Assembly: GCA_032718475.1 (NCBI GenBank)
Contig: JAUCBJ010001247.1
Span: forward strand, 1-52,131
Direction of reading: 5' to 3'
Length of the DNA stretch: 52,131 nucleotides
Origin: Nemertoderma westbladi
Taxonomy: Eukaryota > Xenacoelomorpha > Nemertodermatida > Nemertodermatidae
Part shown: positions 22,351 through 32,878 of the stretch, piece by piece
Layout: each line of letters opens with the position of its first letter
How positions within the stretch are numbered: position 1 is the stretch's first letter
The notes under the pieces: generated by a model
What the model was told of the DNA's origin: nothing
Seen by the model: the letters and a program-made list of their open reading frames with translations, nothing else
The model's database searches: none
Position numbers and translations under genes: made by a program

Positions 22351-23851
22351 TTAGGAACCGAGAGGTTCATTACTGTAAGAATTGCTCGAGACTGGCTGGC
22401 TGGCTGGCTGACTGACTGACTAATCTACAGCCAAAACTACTCTAACGATTTTGATGAAATTTTCACAGCGGCTAGATACCGCGATTCTAAGGTCCCTGGT
22501 ATGTTCCGCTATTTCGTCCATGAGCCGTGGGCTCGAAAAATAGACATAAACGAAAAAACGCCATAGGCGCAATGGTAAAATAACACCCATGACAGCTGGT
22601 GTCGTGATGAAAAATGGCTTATGTAATGCATTTCTACAGAAGGCTTAGTAATAAATCGATGAGGTTGCCAAGATTATTATACTCAGTACACCCATACTGT
22701 TTGTATAGGCCACCACTCTCTGTCAAAGCAAACATTATGAACTGGTTGGTTTAGTTTGAAATCTAATATCGCCTCAGCTGAATTACTCTTCCCAATGCAA
22801 TCTATGGTAATATCTCACTCTGCTAATGTAAGCTGAATGACTGTTACGTACACAGTGAGTTGGCTACATTAATGCCAACATTATTGCAAAATGTTTTATT
22901 GTTGGATTACTCTCTGTCAGTCACCCCTTCAGAACATTGTATAGGGAATTTACTTTAGTTTACTCTACTGTGCCATTCAGCTGAATGGATTTGAGCGATT
23001 GCCAAGTTACAGAGTTGGATCATTCTCTGACCATAGGCAAAGACATCAAATCTTTTTAAAAATATACTTTTTCCATGTTTTTTTTCTGACCAAAAATTTC
23101 AAAAAAAAATTTTTCGTAGCCAGTACTGCCAATCGATTCGCCATCAAAAATAACGCAAAAAATTTTTTTTGCAAAATTTTAAATTACTGTAAATTTTTGG
23201 CGACTGGGGGGGGGTCAATTTTTTTCGATCCGCTATAACTCCGGAACGCTTTGTCCAAATTCGATGGGGTTTTCATTTTTCAACTTAATTAGATGTCCTC
23301 TTTCAGCCTATCCATGTTTCCAAACCCCAAACAGCGCCGTTCAAAAAATAATTTTTTCCAGTTCTAGAATTTTACAAATTTCAAAAAAGTTTCAGTATTT
23401 TATTAACGCCTTTACGGAATTCGATAGCGTTTTCGATTTTTATATTAAACGCAATATCCTGAATCTCACTAGCCTAGTTTCGCGTCACCAACGCCAAGAC
23501 TTCATACTTTTTGAGGAAAATTTTTCTAGAATAATTTTTATTTAATTACATTTATCGCGATTTCTTATTACTGGTTGCACATGAATTGATGGAGTTTTCA
23601 ATTTATTAACTAAACACGATATCGCGCATCGCACCAGCGTGGTTTCGAAATTCCAAAACGAGGTCTTCACTAGTTGCAGGTCGATTTTGTTCTAGAATTG
23701 AGTAACTAATAATAGATCGAATTTATTAATAATTATTGTATGAAATATGATTGTATTTTTACATAATTATTAGTTCTATAATAATTCTCGTTGTCTCTTT
23801 TATTTGAAATAAAAAGTCGGTTCCTTATCGGGCCGCTAGGCCCGTCACTAG
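22351..23851 (+). repeat. Array unit 7 (type A, 1501 bp)
   Basis: Close copy of unit 4, with the same private variants. Confidence 0.8.
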
Positions 23852-24314
23852 TTAGGAACCGAGAGGTTCATTACTGTAAGAATTGCTCGTGACTGACTGG
23901 CTGACTGATCTACAACCAAAACTACTCTAACGATTTTGATGAAATTTTCACAGCGGCTGGCTGACCGGATTCTAAGGTCCCTGGTATGTTCCGCTATTTC
24001 GTCCATGAGCCGTGGGCTCGAAAAATAGACATAAACGAAAAAACGCCATAGGCGCAATGATAAAAACACCAGCTGGCACTCATGAAAAATGGATAGAGAT
24101 AGCCTAGTAATGCTATTCTATAGGAATGGCCACCTAACAAGGAAATGCTTTCTCTGCTTATTATAATAATATAATTATTTTTATTAATTAAAATCCTGAT
24201 ATCGCACTTCACTTGGGATTTCACTTCACGATGGGCACTTCAGTGGATGTAGACCTATATGTTTTATTATATGATACAATAACTGTTGTTAACAACGGTG
24301 GGACTGTGAAGTAT

Positions 24315-24335
24315 GGGGGGGGGGGGGGGGGGGGG
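24315..24335 (+). repeat. G21 homopolymer
   Basis: Twenty-one consecutive G inside the sequence that interrupts unit 8. On the GPCR transcript this is a C run. Confidence 0.9.
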
Positions 24336-25299
24336 TGTATCATCGTGCCCGTGTGTGTCTGAGTCTGTATTCACAGAAATACTCAATATTCAAATCCCTT
24401 AACTTTTCCTAGAATTAACATACGTTTTTAATGACTAAATCTGAAACATTTTGAAATCTTAAACTATATTTGAAAGTTATTTTTTGTGGTACTAATTATC
24501 GTCTGGTGTGTTTAAAAATGGCCAAACCAAATAATTAAAAAAATAGGCCACAAAATGGCACTCTGCTGTGGCCTAAAGTGCCTTTTTGTGCAAATGGTTT
24601 TCTGAACAAGTGTCAACATTTCTGAACAAATTTCAAATCATTCCAGCAAAAATCGGCGGAGAAATAGCCGATTTCATGACAAAATATAATTCTTAGTTAA
24701 AGGTCGTAATATGTCGCTTCATTTCTAAATTTAAAGAGTATTAAGTATTAAGTAGTAATTAATTATTAAGTAATAATTATAATAAGTATTATCCTCACTC
24801 TACAACTCAGACAGTAAGCAAACAAAAGCCGTGGGATTCTAATGTATTACATCATAAGCTGATTGCTCTCCCAATAGGCCTCACACACTCAATGAATCGA
24901 ATGAAATCGAATATCTATTAGCTTAATGCGAATAGCTGAAGCTGAATGCCATTTTAGTTATTGCGTACTGTTGATTGCAGAGTTGTCTGCTATGTTGTAT
25001 GTATTTAATTAAAATAATTTTCGTAGAGGGAAGTTAATTTGGGATTACTCTCTATCAGATGTAAGCAAAGCTGTTCAATGGGGTGGGCCATGGGACCCAA
25101 ATATAGTACATTATGCATGGCAAACATTAATAAAATCATTCAGTCAACCTGAATGGTATTTGCTTTAGTTAACTACTGTGTGTGAAACGCGAATTTATAA
25201 TGTTACCCATACTTCAGGTAAATTAATTTTTAGATATTTTGTACTGAAGGCAAGGATTTCTGTTATAATTAAAATACAAGACAGGGGCTTGTTTCGATA

Positions 25300-25735
25300 T
25301 ATGTAGTTGCGCCCTTCGAGCAGCACGTGAGTTAATCAAATATTAGACACAATGTTTGACTTTGTCACTTCGAGCAGCACGTGAGTTTGGCTTTGACCCT
25401 TCGATATAATGTATTTGCGCCTTTCGAGCAGCGCGTGAGTTACATCAAATAATAGACACACTGTTTGACTTTGTCCCTTCGAGCAGCACGTGAGTTTTGC
25501 TTTGTCCCTTGATATATGATGTTGCGCCCTTCGAGCAGCTCATGAGTTACATCAAATAATAGACACACTGTTTGACTTTGTCCCTTCGAGCAGCACGTGA
25601 GTTTTGCTTTGTCCCTTGATATATGATGTTGCGCCCTTCGAGCAGCTCATGAGTTACATCAAATAATAGACACACTGTTTGACTTTGTCCCTTCGAGCAG
25701 CACGTGAGTTTGGCTTTAACCCTTCCAGCATCGTG
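25300..25735. repeat. CACGTG-containing repeat block in unit 8, expanded
   Basis: Same family as 15536-15800 but longer. It includes a perfect duplication of about 118 bp spanning roughly 25482-25720 (blocks with TAATAGACACACTGTTTGAC and TTGATATATGATGTTGCGCC). Confidence 0.8.
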
Positions 25736-25739
25736 TGTC

Positions 25740-26955
25740 AATCGAGCCGAATCATACCGATTGAGCCGAATAGAACCAATCGAGGTGATCAAGCCGAGTC
25801 GAGCCCAATCGAGCCGAACAGAGCCGAGTTGAGCCCAATTAAGCCGAGTCGAGCCAGACTGAGCCGAGTCAAGCCCAATCGAGTCGAGTCGAGCCCAATA
25901 GAGCCGAGTCGAGCCCAATCAAGCCTAGTCGAGCCCAATTGAGCTGGACCGAGCCAAGTCGAACCCAATTGAGCCGGACTGAGCCAAGTTGAGCCAAATC
26001 GAGCCAAGTCAAGCCCAATCAATCCCATTCGAGCCGAGTCGTGTGGATTGAGCCGAATCGAGCCCAATTGAGCCAAGTCAAGCCGGACCGAGCCAAGTCG
26101 AACCCAATCGAGCCGAATCGAGCTGAGTCGACTCAGACCGAGCCGAGCCGAGCCGGGCCGAGCCGAGCCGAGCCGATCCGAGCCGAGCCGAGCCGAGCCG
26201 AGCCGAGCCGAGCCGAGCCGAGCCGAGCCGAGCCGAGCCGAGCCGAGCCGAGCCGAGCCGAGCCGAGCCGAGCCGAGCCGAGCCGAGCCGAGCCGAGCCG
26301 AGCCGAGCCGAGCCGAGCCGAGCCGAGCCGAGCCGAGCCGAGCCGAGCCGAGCCGAGCCGAGCCGAGCCGAGCCGAGCCGAGCCGAGCCGAGCCGAGCCG
26401 AGCCGAGCCGAGCCGAGCCGAGCCGAGCCGAGCCGAGCCGAGCCGAGCCGAGCCGAGCCGAGCCGAGCTGAGCCGAGCCGTGTCGACCGTGTCACGCCAA
26501 ATTGAGCCCGGATTGAGCCCAATCAAGCTGAGTCGAGCCCAATCGAGCCGAGTCGAGCCAGACTGAGCCGAGTCAAGCCCAAATCGAATCGAGTCGAGCC
26601 CAATCGAGCCGGGTCGAGCCCAATCAAGCCTAGTCGAGCCCAATTGAGCCGGACCGAGCCAAGTCGAGCCCAATCGAGCCAGACTGAGCCAAGTTGAGCC
26701 AAATCGATCCGAGTCAAGCCCAATCAATCCCAATTGAGCCGATTCGAGCCGAGTCGAGCAGATTGAGCTGAATCGAGCCCAATTGAGCCAAGTCGAGCTG
26801 GACCGAGCCGAGTCGAACCCAATCGAGCTGATTGAGCCGAATCAAGCTGAGTCGAGTCAGATCTAGCCGAGCCGAGCCTAATCGAGCCAAACCGAGCCGA
26901 TCAAGCCAAGTCGAACTAAATCGTGCCCAATCGTGCAAGACCGAGCCGAGCTCGT
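25740..26955. repeat. GAGCC pentanucleotide expansion with degenerate flanks
   Basis: A pure (GAGCC)n core from about 26178 to 26466 (some 57 uninterrupted units) is flanked by hundreds of bases of decayed units mixing GAGCC, GAGTC, CAATC and AAGCC, roughly a 10-bp GAGCCCAATC/GAGCCGAGTC pattern. The pure centre and decayed flanks look like recent re-expansion inside an old array. On the GPCR transcript it would be (GGCUC)n. Confidence 0.95.
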
Positions 26956-27412
26956 TGTCTCTTTTATTTGAAATAAAAAGTCGGTTCCTTATCGGGCCGC
27001 TAGGCCCGTCACTAGTACTGTTTATTAACAATATATGCGGAAGTTAAAGTTTTTCCCCAGGGTCCAGAACTATTAGAACACCTTTGTGCTGTAAACTAAT
27101 TTATGGTTTATAATTTATGCTAATTTTGGGAATAGTTCCATAAGGAAATTCGAAGAACTAAGTCCACACCTCATTAATTAAGAGAAATGGAGCCAATGTG
27201 TTAATCTGAATGACACCCTTATCGACACCCAACAGCCCCCTCCCGAACAATTATCAGGACGGGGCGGCCGAATTAAGTAATAGTGCCTATAGATTGATAT
27301 GATGTCAATTGGATGTCGAAGGTTCGGTGTAAATTCATAACATTTATTAGTTATTCATCAGCACAGACTAACCATTACTGTATAATATTAATATTGATAA
27401 AATGATACTTAC

Positions 27413-27628
27413 AAAATTTGCAACTAGCATACACATGTCACCCACAGCAAGAGCAATTATAAGTCTATTGTGGTGTCTGTTTCTAAGGGTTGCTGAATTC
27501 AATACAGTTGTTATGACAATTCCATTTAAAATCAATCCTGTTGGTAATAGTAGTAATCGTATAATATGAATAACATCACCCCAAACCATTGCATCCCATC
27601 TGTAATTGATATCTTTGCCCTGCGTCAT
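27413..27628 (-). CDS. Rhodopsin-like GPCR, exon 1 (N-terminus, TM1-TM2)
   Basis: A 72-codon first coding exon. ATG at 27628 is preceded nine bases upstream by an in-frame TAA, so the start is firm. TM1 (about 22-44) has the conserved asparagine N35. After a basic loop (RNRHHNR), TM2 carries the LAxxD motif LAVGD with D64. The donor is the consensus GTAAGT at 27412, phase 0. Upstream on the minus strand, pyrimidine-rich ...TTCTTAG and GGTTTAG sites about 20 bp before the ATG allow for a non-coding 5' exon. Intron 1 runs from 27412 to 11903 (15,510 bp) and contains the whole Helitron-like array. Confidence 0.8.
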
Positions 27629-27840
27629 GATGGGTTAAGGAATCTAAACCACCCTAAGAATTATCAGTAAAAAAATAATATTTTTAATTAGAAACGTTTT
27701 TAATGTTTGAAATATATATATATACCTATTGGGCATCATTTAACGCTGAATTCAACTCAGCACAAAGTTGATGTGTAAAATTGAGACTAAAATTTTCTTA
27801 ACAAAACATTAAGTGAGAAAACTATCGTAAGACGAACTTA

Positions 27841-28023
27841 CTACTGATTTACGAACTGTAACACAAAATTCATACAAAACAATAACAGAGGCAATAACAG
27901 AGACAATAACAGATGTACCATACAGGTAAATGTATCATCAACAAAGTAACTTAGAGATGCAAGAGTAGCAAGATGCCATATACCGACTATCCAATATTTA
28001 CAAGGTAGAAGAATAATACTCAA
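27841..28023 (-). other. Hydrophobic open frame upstream of the GPCR, of doubtful status
   Basis: About 60 codons, strongly hydrophobic, starting LPCKYWIVGIWHLATLASL. There is an acceptor-like AATACAG just upstream (now split by the foldback insertion at 28033) and GTAAGT just after it at 27842. It could be a decayed exon of a second receptor on the same strand. Part of it is a TCTGTTATTGCC tandem, and the peptide is not convincing as a known family. There is no ATG. Confidence 0.25.
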
Positions 28024-28032
28024 TTCTGTATT
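28023..28032. repeat. Target site duplication of foldback element, left copy
   Basis: ATTCTGTATT, repeated exactly at 29386-29395. Confidence 0.85.
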
Positions 28033-29385
28033 AGGGTGGTGCCAAATGGTAAGAATTAAGGCAATTCTCTAAATTTCGTCTATATCTTGTCGGATCCCAA
28101 GGGGGTTGAAATTTTGAGCCATCGCGATGCACCATAATGTGAGCCATCGCGATGCGCCATAATGAAATTTATAACAATATAACGCATTGATAAAAGATCA
28201 ATGACTCAAGAAAGAACTTCCTGCATGCATCTAATGTCATCAAATGGGTCCAAACTTAGTTAGAAACCAAAATTTTGATTTTGGGATCAAGGGAACTATT
28301 TCTACAGGCACATGGCCAGAAACTACTCAAAGTAACTCTTATTCTCAATTTTCGTGATGGACAACTTTTAGTTCTCCTATTGCATTAATAGTATGCTCAT
28401 TAGAACCGCAATGACCGATTTAGTGGGGATAGACACCATCAAAACAAACGTAAAGGGAATATAGTTCTTGAGATATTGCAGAAAATGTTAAGTCCGTACA
28501 AGTCAACATTAGTGCCTGATGATTTTTAGACAAATACAATAAAAATGTTACTTCTAATTATCTTAAGGCATCAAAAATATACACATCACTTCAACGAATT
28601 GATTTAGTGTATACAGACACCTTCAAAATGAAAGAGAAGTAATTAGTTTTCTATAGTTTTGTACAAAATTTCTGGAATAGGTTAACTCAATATAAAGTCC
28701 AATCTATTGGTGGACATAGTCTTGACATTTTGTAAAATAACTCAACAACTAATGAGTCTACTCTTATTTTGAAGGTGTCTACACCCACTACATCGATAAT
28801 TTCTGTGATGTGTCTGTTCGTGATTCCTTCAGATAATTCCAAGTATCATTTTTAGTATATTTGCCCAATCTCATCAAGGCGGTAATATAGACTTATGCTG
28901 GACTTCACATTTTCTGTAATATCTCAAGAACTATTCGCTCTACGCTTGTTTTGAAGGTGTCTACAGCCACTAAAAGGGTCATTGCGGATATAATGAGCAT
29001 AAAATTAATGCAGTAGGAGAACTAAAAGTTGTCCATCGCGCAAATTGCGAATAAGAGTCACTTGCGCCAAAGATAGGTTCTGGCCATGTGCCTGTGGCAC
29101 TAGTTCCCTTGACCCCAAAATCAAAATTTTGGTATCTATCTAAGTTTGGACACATTTGATGCATCCAGGAAGTTCTTTATTGAGTCATTGATCTTTCATT
29201 TATGTGTTATATTGATATAAATTTAATTTTGGTGCATCGCGAAGGCTCAAAATTTCAACCCCCTTGGGAGATATTGATAAATTTAGATACATTTTTTTTT
29301 GCCTTAATTTTTTACCATTTGGCAACTTTTACGCACCTGTAGAACAATTTAATCGAAAAAAGGTAAAAAAAAAACGCACCGCTCT
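28033..29385. mobile_element. Foldback (MULE-like) DNA element, full-length palindrome
   Basis: The ends are AGGGTGGTGC and GCACCGCTCT, imperfect inverted repeats. Inside, the two halves are inverted copies almost to the centre (matches include GAGCCATCGCGATGCACC / GGTGCATCGCGAAGGCTC, AAGAACTTCCTGCATGCATC / GATGCATCCAGGAAGTTCTT, and GGACAACTTTTAGTTCTCCT / AGGAGAACTAAAAGTTGTCC), leaving a loop of about 50-60 bp near 28675-28730. It has no coding capacity. The 10-bp duplication ATTCTGTATT on both sides fits Mutator-like transposition (9-11 bp). The left tip lacks about 75 bp present at the right tip and in the second copy. Confidence 0.8.
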
Positions 29386-29395
29386 ATTCTGTATT
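29386..29395. repeat. Target site duplication of foldback element, right copy
   Basis: ATTCTGTATT, identical to 28023-28032. Confidence 0.85.
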
Positions 29396-30335
29396 ACACA
29401 ATTAACATGATATCTACATGTCAGGGTTGTGAGGCTCCTCCAGTCATAATTACCCATGCCCTCAAACATGGCGGGTTGATCATAAAGCCACACGATGAAC
29501 TCAGATAAGTGTTCGGCAACTTAATCTCATCCACTTTTGGGGGTATTTGTGTCCAGTGCGAGGTAACTAACCCCTTCTACCCGATAAATGGGCAACAATG
29601 GCCCATAGGTTGGATGATTATGTGCTGATATCGATAGTTTAAAGCAGCAGTAGAACCAGTACCCCTCTATGGAGTCCATGCTGGACTCTCTAACTGAGAG
29701 GACACCAAATGTCTGGAAGGCACAAATTAAACGGAAGTTTCAAATTACATCTGATATGCAGGTTTAAACATTGTCCGATATGTAATTCTTAAGATAACTT
29801 TTAAAAAAGAACCTGTTTACAGCTCCTTAGTCCTTACAAATATGTCTAGTTAAGAGGGATAATGGCATAAATATATCACCCCGATGTCGTTTGAGAAAAA
29901 TGAATTGATTTATTTCAGTTCAATCCATATATAACTTCTGCCGTTCTATTTACTCTCCTTTATTAATAAAAGTTTCTTATTTAACCATGTAACTTCCTGC
30001 TAATAAACTTGTGTATTAATTCTCTCTATTCCAGGAAGAATATGTTTCAGTCAACAAGACTATTTATTAAAATTCTGCAATCATGCCATATCTGCTTATT
30101 TAGATGGTGTATTGTTTTTAATATTAAATAATATTATTTTATTAACGGTTGAGGTACTAAAGTTAGAATAATATTATTTAATTAATTGTTAAGCAAGTTA
30201 AGCTAAAAACCTTACCGGCCACCGGTTGGTATGCAAGGTCCACAGTATGTAAAAAACTAAAAAAAATAATTAAATAATATTAATATAAATTAATATTATA
30301 TTATATTATTTATTATATTAATTATATATTAATGT
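29396..30335. other. No gene seen; AT-rich end
   Basis: Unremarkable to about 30100, then strongly AT-rich (30100-30330, many TAATATTA repeats). Confidence 0.4.
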
Positions 30336-30445
30336 CATATACATAGAAAGAGGGCAAGGTATCTCTGATAATTGACATGGGAATACTTTTTCTCCAAGCA
30401 TGGATAGTGATACATATACACATTAATGAGCTTCTATTCTGTCTT
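30336..30445 (+). pseudogene. Relic of the 3' end of an SLC22-type transporter gene
   Basis: It matches the last codons and 3' UTR of the intact transporter at 46490-46620: shared blocks are CATATACATAGAAAGA (its last HIHRK codons), GATAATTGA..CAT.GGAATA, TCTCCAAGCATGGATA and CACATTAATGAGCT / CACATAAATGAGCT. No other coding remnant is visible upstream. It shows that a paralogous gene or a partial duplicate once lay here, in the same orientation. Confidence 0.65.
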
Positions 30446-30954
30446 TGAGTTATTTGTTTTCACTCTTGTCTTATGTGGGGCGAGCCACGAAGTTTACTGA
30501 GCCTCTGCGAACTGACACTGTTAATGGGGTGGCCAGGGATCCAACTTTGTCGAATTTAAAGCTGTCGAATTGAAAAATTGCAGGCATTAATAAGAGCAAA
30601 AGTTTAGATTTTTAGAGACTTTCGACACCATCTGTTCAACAGTCTCCAGCTAGATGGCGAAATGTTTGAATTAATTTTTAAGGAATAATACTTTCCGATT
30701 ACTCATAGTCTGCCTACATTACGTACTGTAGTTATTGGTAGCCTTCCACTACTGTTGTTGATTTTTTCTGTGTCTTTCTGTGACTTAGAAAGTAACTTAT
30801 TACAGTAGAATGTCAGTATTCTATTTGGTCGGGTTAAGATCAGTCAGGTTAGGTAATTCTAAGAATAGATTCTAGCACGAGTGGCAGAAAATCTGCGCAA
30901 AAGGATATCTGACACTTGCCAGCAGATTTGAAGGTAAAATCTAATGGTTATAAC

Positions 30955-31085
30955 AAATTTAGGTTCGTTTGGGTTCTATTGGGATCTTTTGGGTGTTTTT
31001 GGGGTTCTATTGGGTTCTTTTGGGATCTATTGGGTTCTTTTGGATTCCATTGAGTTCTATTGGGGTTTCTTGGGTTCTTTAGGGA
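30955..31085. repeat. Degenerate GGGTTCTTTT/GGGATCTATT tandem repeat
   Basis: About eleven 10-11-bp units of TTGGGTTCTNT type. The open frame across it is a by-product. Confidence 0.75.
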
Positions 31086-31547
31086 GTTTAGTAGGACCCG
31101 TTATTCAACTCAACCTCGTGTTAGTTCATATTGATAATATATTTCGAAAATGAATTATTCAAGTCAACCTTACAGTATGTTTGTAGTAGGTCTTTACAAC
31201 AGTAGGCATGTACAGTACACTGTACAGTACGCACGCATGGTTTCAGCCTATGGAAGTATATCTGGACTTCTAATTGGCTGTTCATTCAATAAGCTCACCT
31301 CATTGGCTAACACTATCCCATAACCAAAAGTTGTGTCGGTTCAGCCCAATTGCCAGAAGAGGTATCAGTTTGGGAAAATCACTTTTATTACTTGTAAATT
31401 TAACTTGGACCTGCCTACTCCTTCCGTATTAAACAGGTAAATCACAATTATATTGTCATAATCACTAATGTCTGCTGTTATTTGTTACCACGCCATTTAT
31501 ATTGAGTTTAGTTAATTAACAAATACTACTGCTATATATAATTATAT

Positions 31548-32878
31548 CAGGGGCGGATCCAGAGGTCACCTAGCCGGGGGGGGGGGGGCATAAATCAGGG
31601 GCGAGCAAAATTCCAAAAATATTTTTGGTGTTCTTTTTGTGTCAAATGTTTTCTGAAATTACACAATTAAAACCAAATGAATCAGAAGGAAACAGTTATA
31701 ACTATTTATACACAAAAATAAACAGATTAAAACTATATAATAATATTGAGTATATAATAGTACTGTAATGATACTGGCTATTATGTAATGAGTATAATAT
31801 TAATAATAATAAGTTTTAAACCTTTTACTCTATGTTTCGAAAAGAACATTTGGTAGAAGAATACAACGTGGCTTTCCCCTACTAAACTCTTTGACAACAT
31901 CGTCGTGGTTTATGTCAATTTCCAATGGACATACATTAGTGCAAGAGATGTAAATCGGTCTTGGCCCATAGTTGACCGTAGGTATGTTTTGATGAGATGG
32001 ATTACACTGATGCACCTCTCACACTCACAACTAGTTACCTGGAACAACGCACTTATTTGTGGAACACGCTTCACATTAGGGAAAAAATCCTTGTCACATG
32101 CATTTGATGCATCAACAATCGTTGTTGGTGCATCTTCACGACCTTTCCACATCATGAACCTCTGGTGGATCTCACTTGCAAGGCAGTGCTTGTCGACATC
32201 ATCAAAAAAGAATTCGAATTTATCAATGGTTGGCATATGGTTCCCATAGTCACTCTCTCCTGTAAGCATGTGAACCGAGTTCCCATTTCTAATATTAAGT
32301 GATCAATCAGTGGAATCGTAACGGATCTCCGATAATATTCACTAGGATCCTTGGTTGGTACATTACTGCGCTTGGTTTGTCTGATACATATGCCCAAGGC
32401 TTCTCCACAGGAATGTCAAGTGAATCGGCCATCTTTCTCGCTTCATTGAATAGTTCATTGTGGAATTCATCTATGTTGTTGCAAACATCAGAGAGACACA
32501 TTCTCTTACAAGAGACACTTCATTGAAGGCACGTCCGACATCGGGGGAGCGTTCCTGCAGAGATTTGGCAATGCCTTCAATATACAAAAGACAACCGCGG
32601 GCAACAAAGAGGGCTGCAATGAATCCAAAGTCAGTGGCGGTCTTACAAGATATGATGCAGATGGCAGATGGCTTTCGAGTGCTCGGTTTTGTTGCAAAGT
32701 CTTCCAAGGTGGTTATGATGTGAGGTAGAAGATTTATTAGTGTATCGAATGCCACATGTCTCTCCACCCACCGTGTCCGACATAAAGATTTTAGCTTCAA
32801 CTGCTTTTCTTTAGGTGTGTTTAACATGAGCGCATGTTCTTTGGCAGGTGACAAATTGAAGACGGCATCGGACATCAT
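31548..32878 (-). pseudogene. hAT transposase (ZMYM1-like), C-terminal half, decayed
   Basis: CAGGGGCGGATCCAG at 31548 is a hAT-type terminal repeat, here the 3' end of an element transcribed on the minus strand. Reading leftwards from 32878: RTRWVERHVAFDTLINLLPHI (hAT RW motif), TATDFGFIAALFVARG, then after frame changes RSNVPTKDPSEYYRRSVTIPLIDHLI, then the dimerisation region VTSCECERCISVIHLIKTYLRSTMGQDR, and a C-terminal tail read in another frame (31830-31915). At least three frameshifts and loss of everything upstream of 32878, including the zinc finger and the 5' terminal repeat, make it inactive. A G13 run lies next to the terminal repeat (31576-31588). Confidence 0.8.

Larger units (their letters stand above)
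13206..27015 (+). mobile_element. Array of eight Helitron-like non-autonomous units
   Basis: Eight units lie in the same orientation inside GPCR intron 1. Every unit starts TTAGGAACCGAGAGGTTC, in which GAACC-GAGA-GGTTC forms a hairpin with a GNRA loop. A variable CTGA/CTGG tetranucleotide run follows 30 bases in. Every unit ends TCGGTTCCTTAT, then the hairpin CGGGCCGCTAGGCCCG, then TCACTAG, followed by T. The 3' TCGGTTCC is complementary to the 5' GGAACCGA, a subterminal inverted repeat. A 3' GC hairpin shortly before a CTAG end with a 3' T matches Helitron-type ends; a subterminal repeat plus tetranucleotide run recalls DINE-1/HINE elements. The 5' end is not the canonical TC, and no Rep/helicase gene is present, so the class is an inference. 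Interior ORFs are artefacts. Units 1 and 3-7 are type A (about 1.47-1.55 kb); 2 and 8 are type B. Confidence 0.6.
23852..27015 (+). repeat. Array unit 8 (type B, 3164 bp, with large GAGCC expansion)
   Basis: It matches unit 2 up to about 24160, then has about 630 bp of unrelated sequence (24160-24785, including a G21 run), then resumes the unit-2 interior at 24786 (AGTATTATCCTCACTC). It continues through expanded CACGTG-type repeats (25300-25735) and GAGCC arrays to the same terminal hairpin and CTAG. Confidence 0.8.

Noticed and set aside
25547-26733. 300-codon ARLGS/GSIRL frame in the second GAGCC array
   Set aside because: Same reason: repeat-driven open frame.
27841-28023. Extra exon of the GPCR
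   Set aside because: Splicing it to exon 1 through the visible sites gives a stop codon; exon 1 has its own ATG after an in-frame stop.
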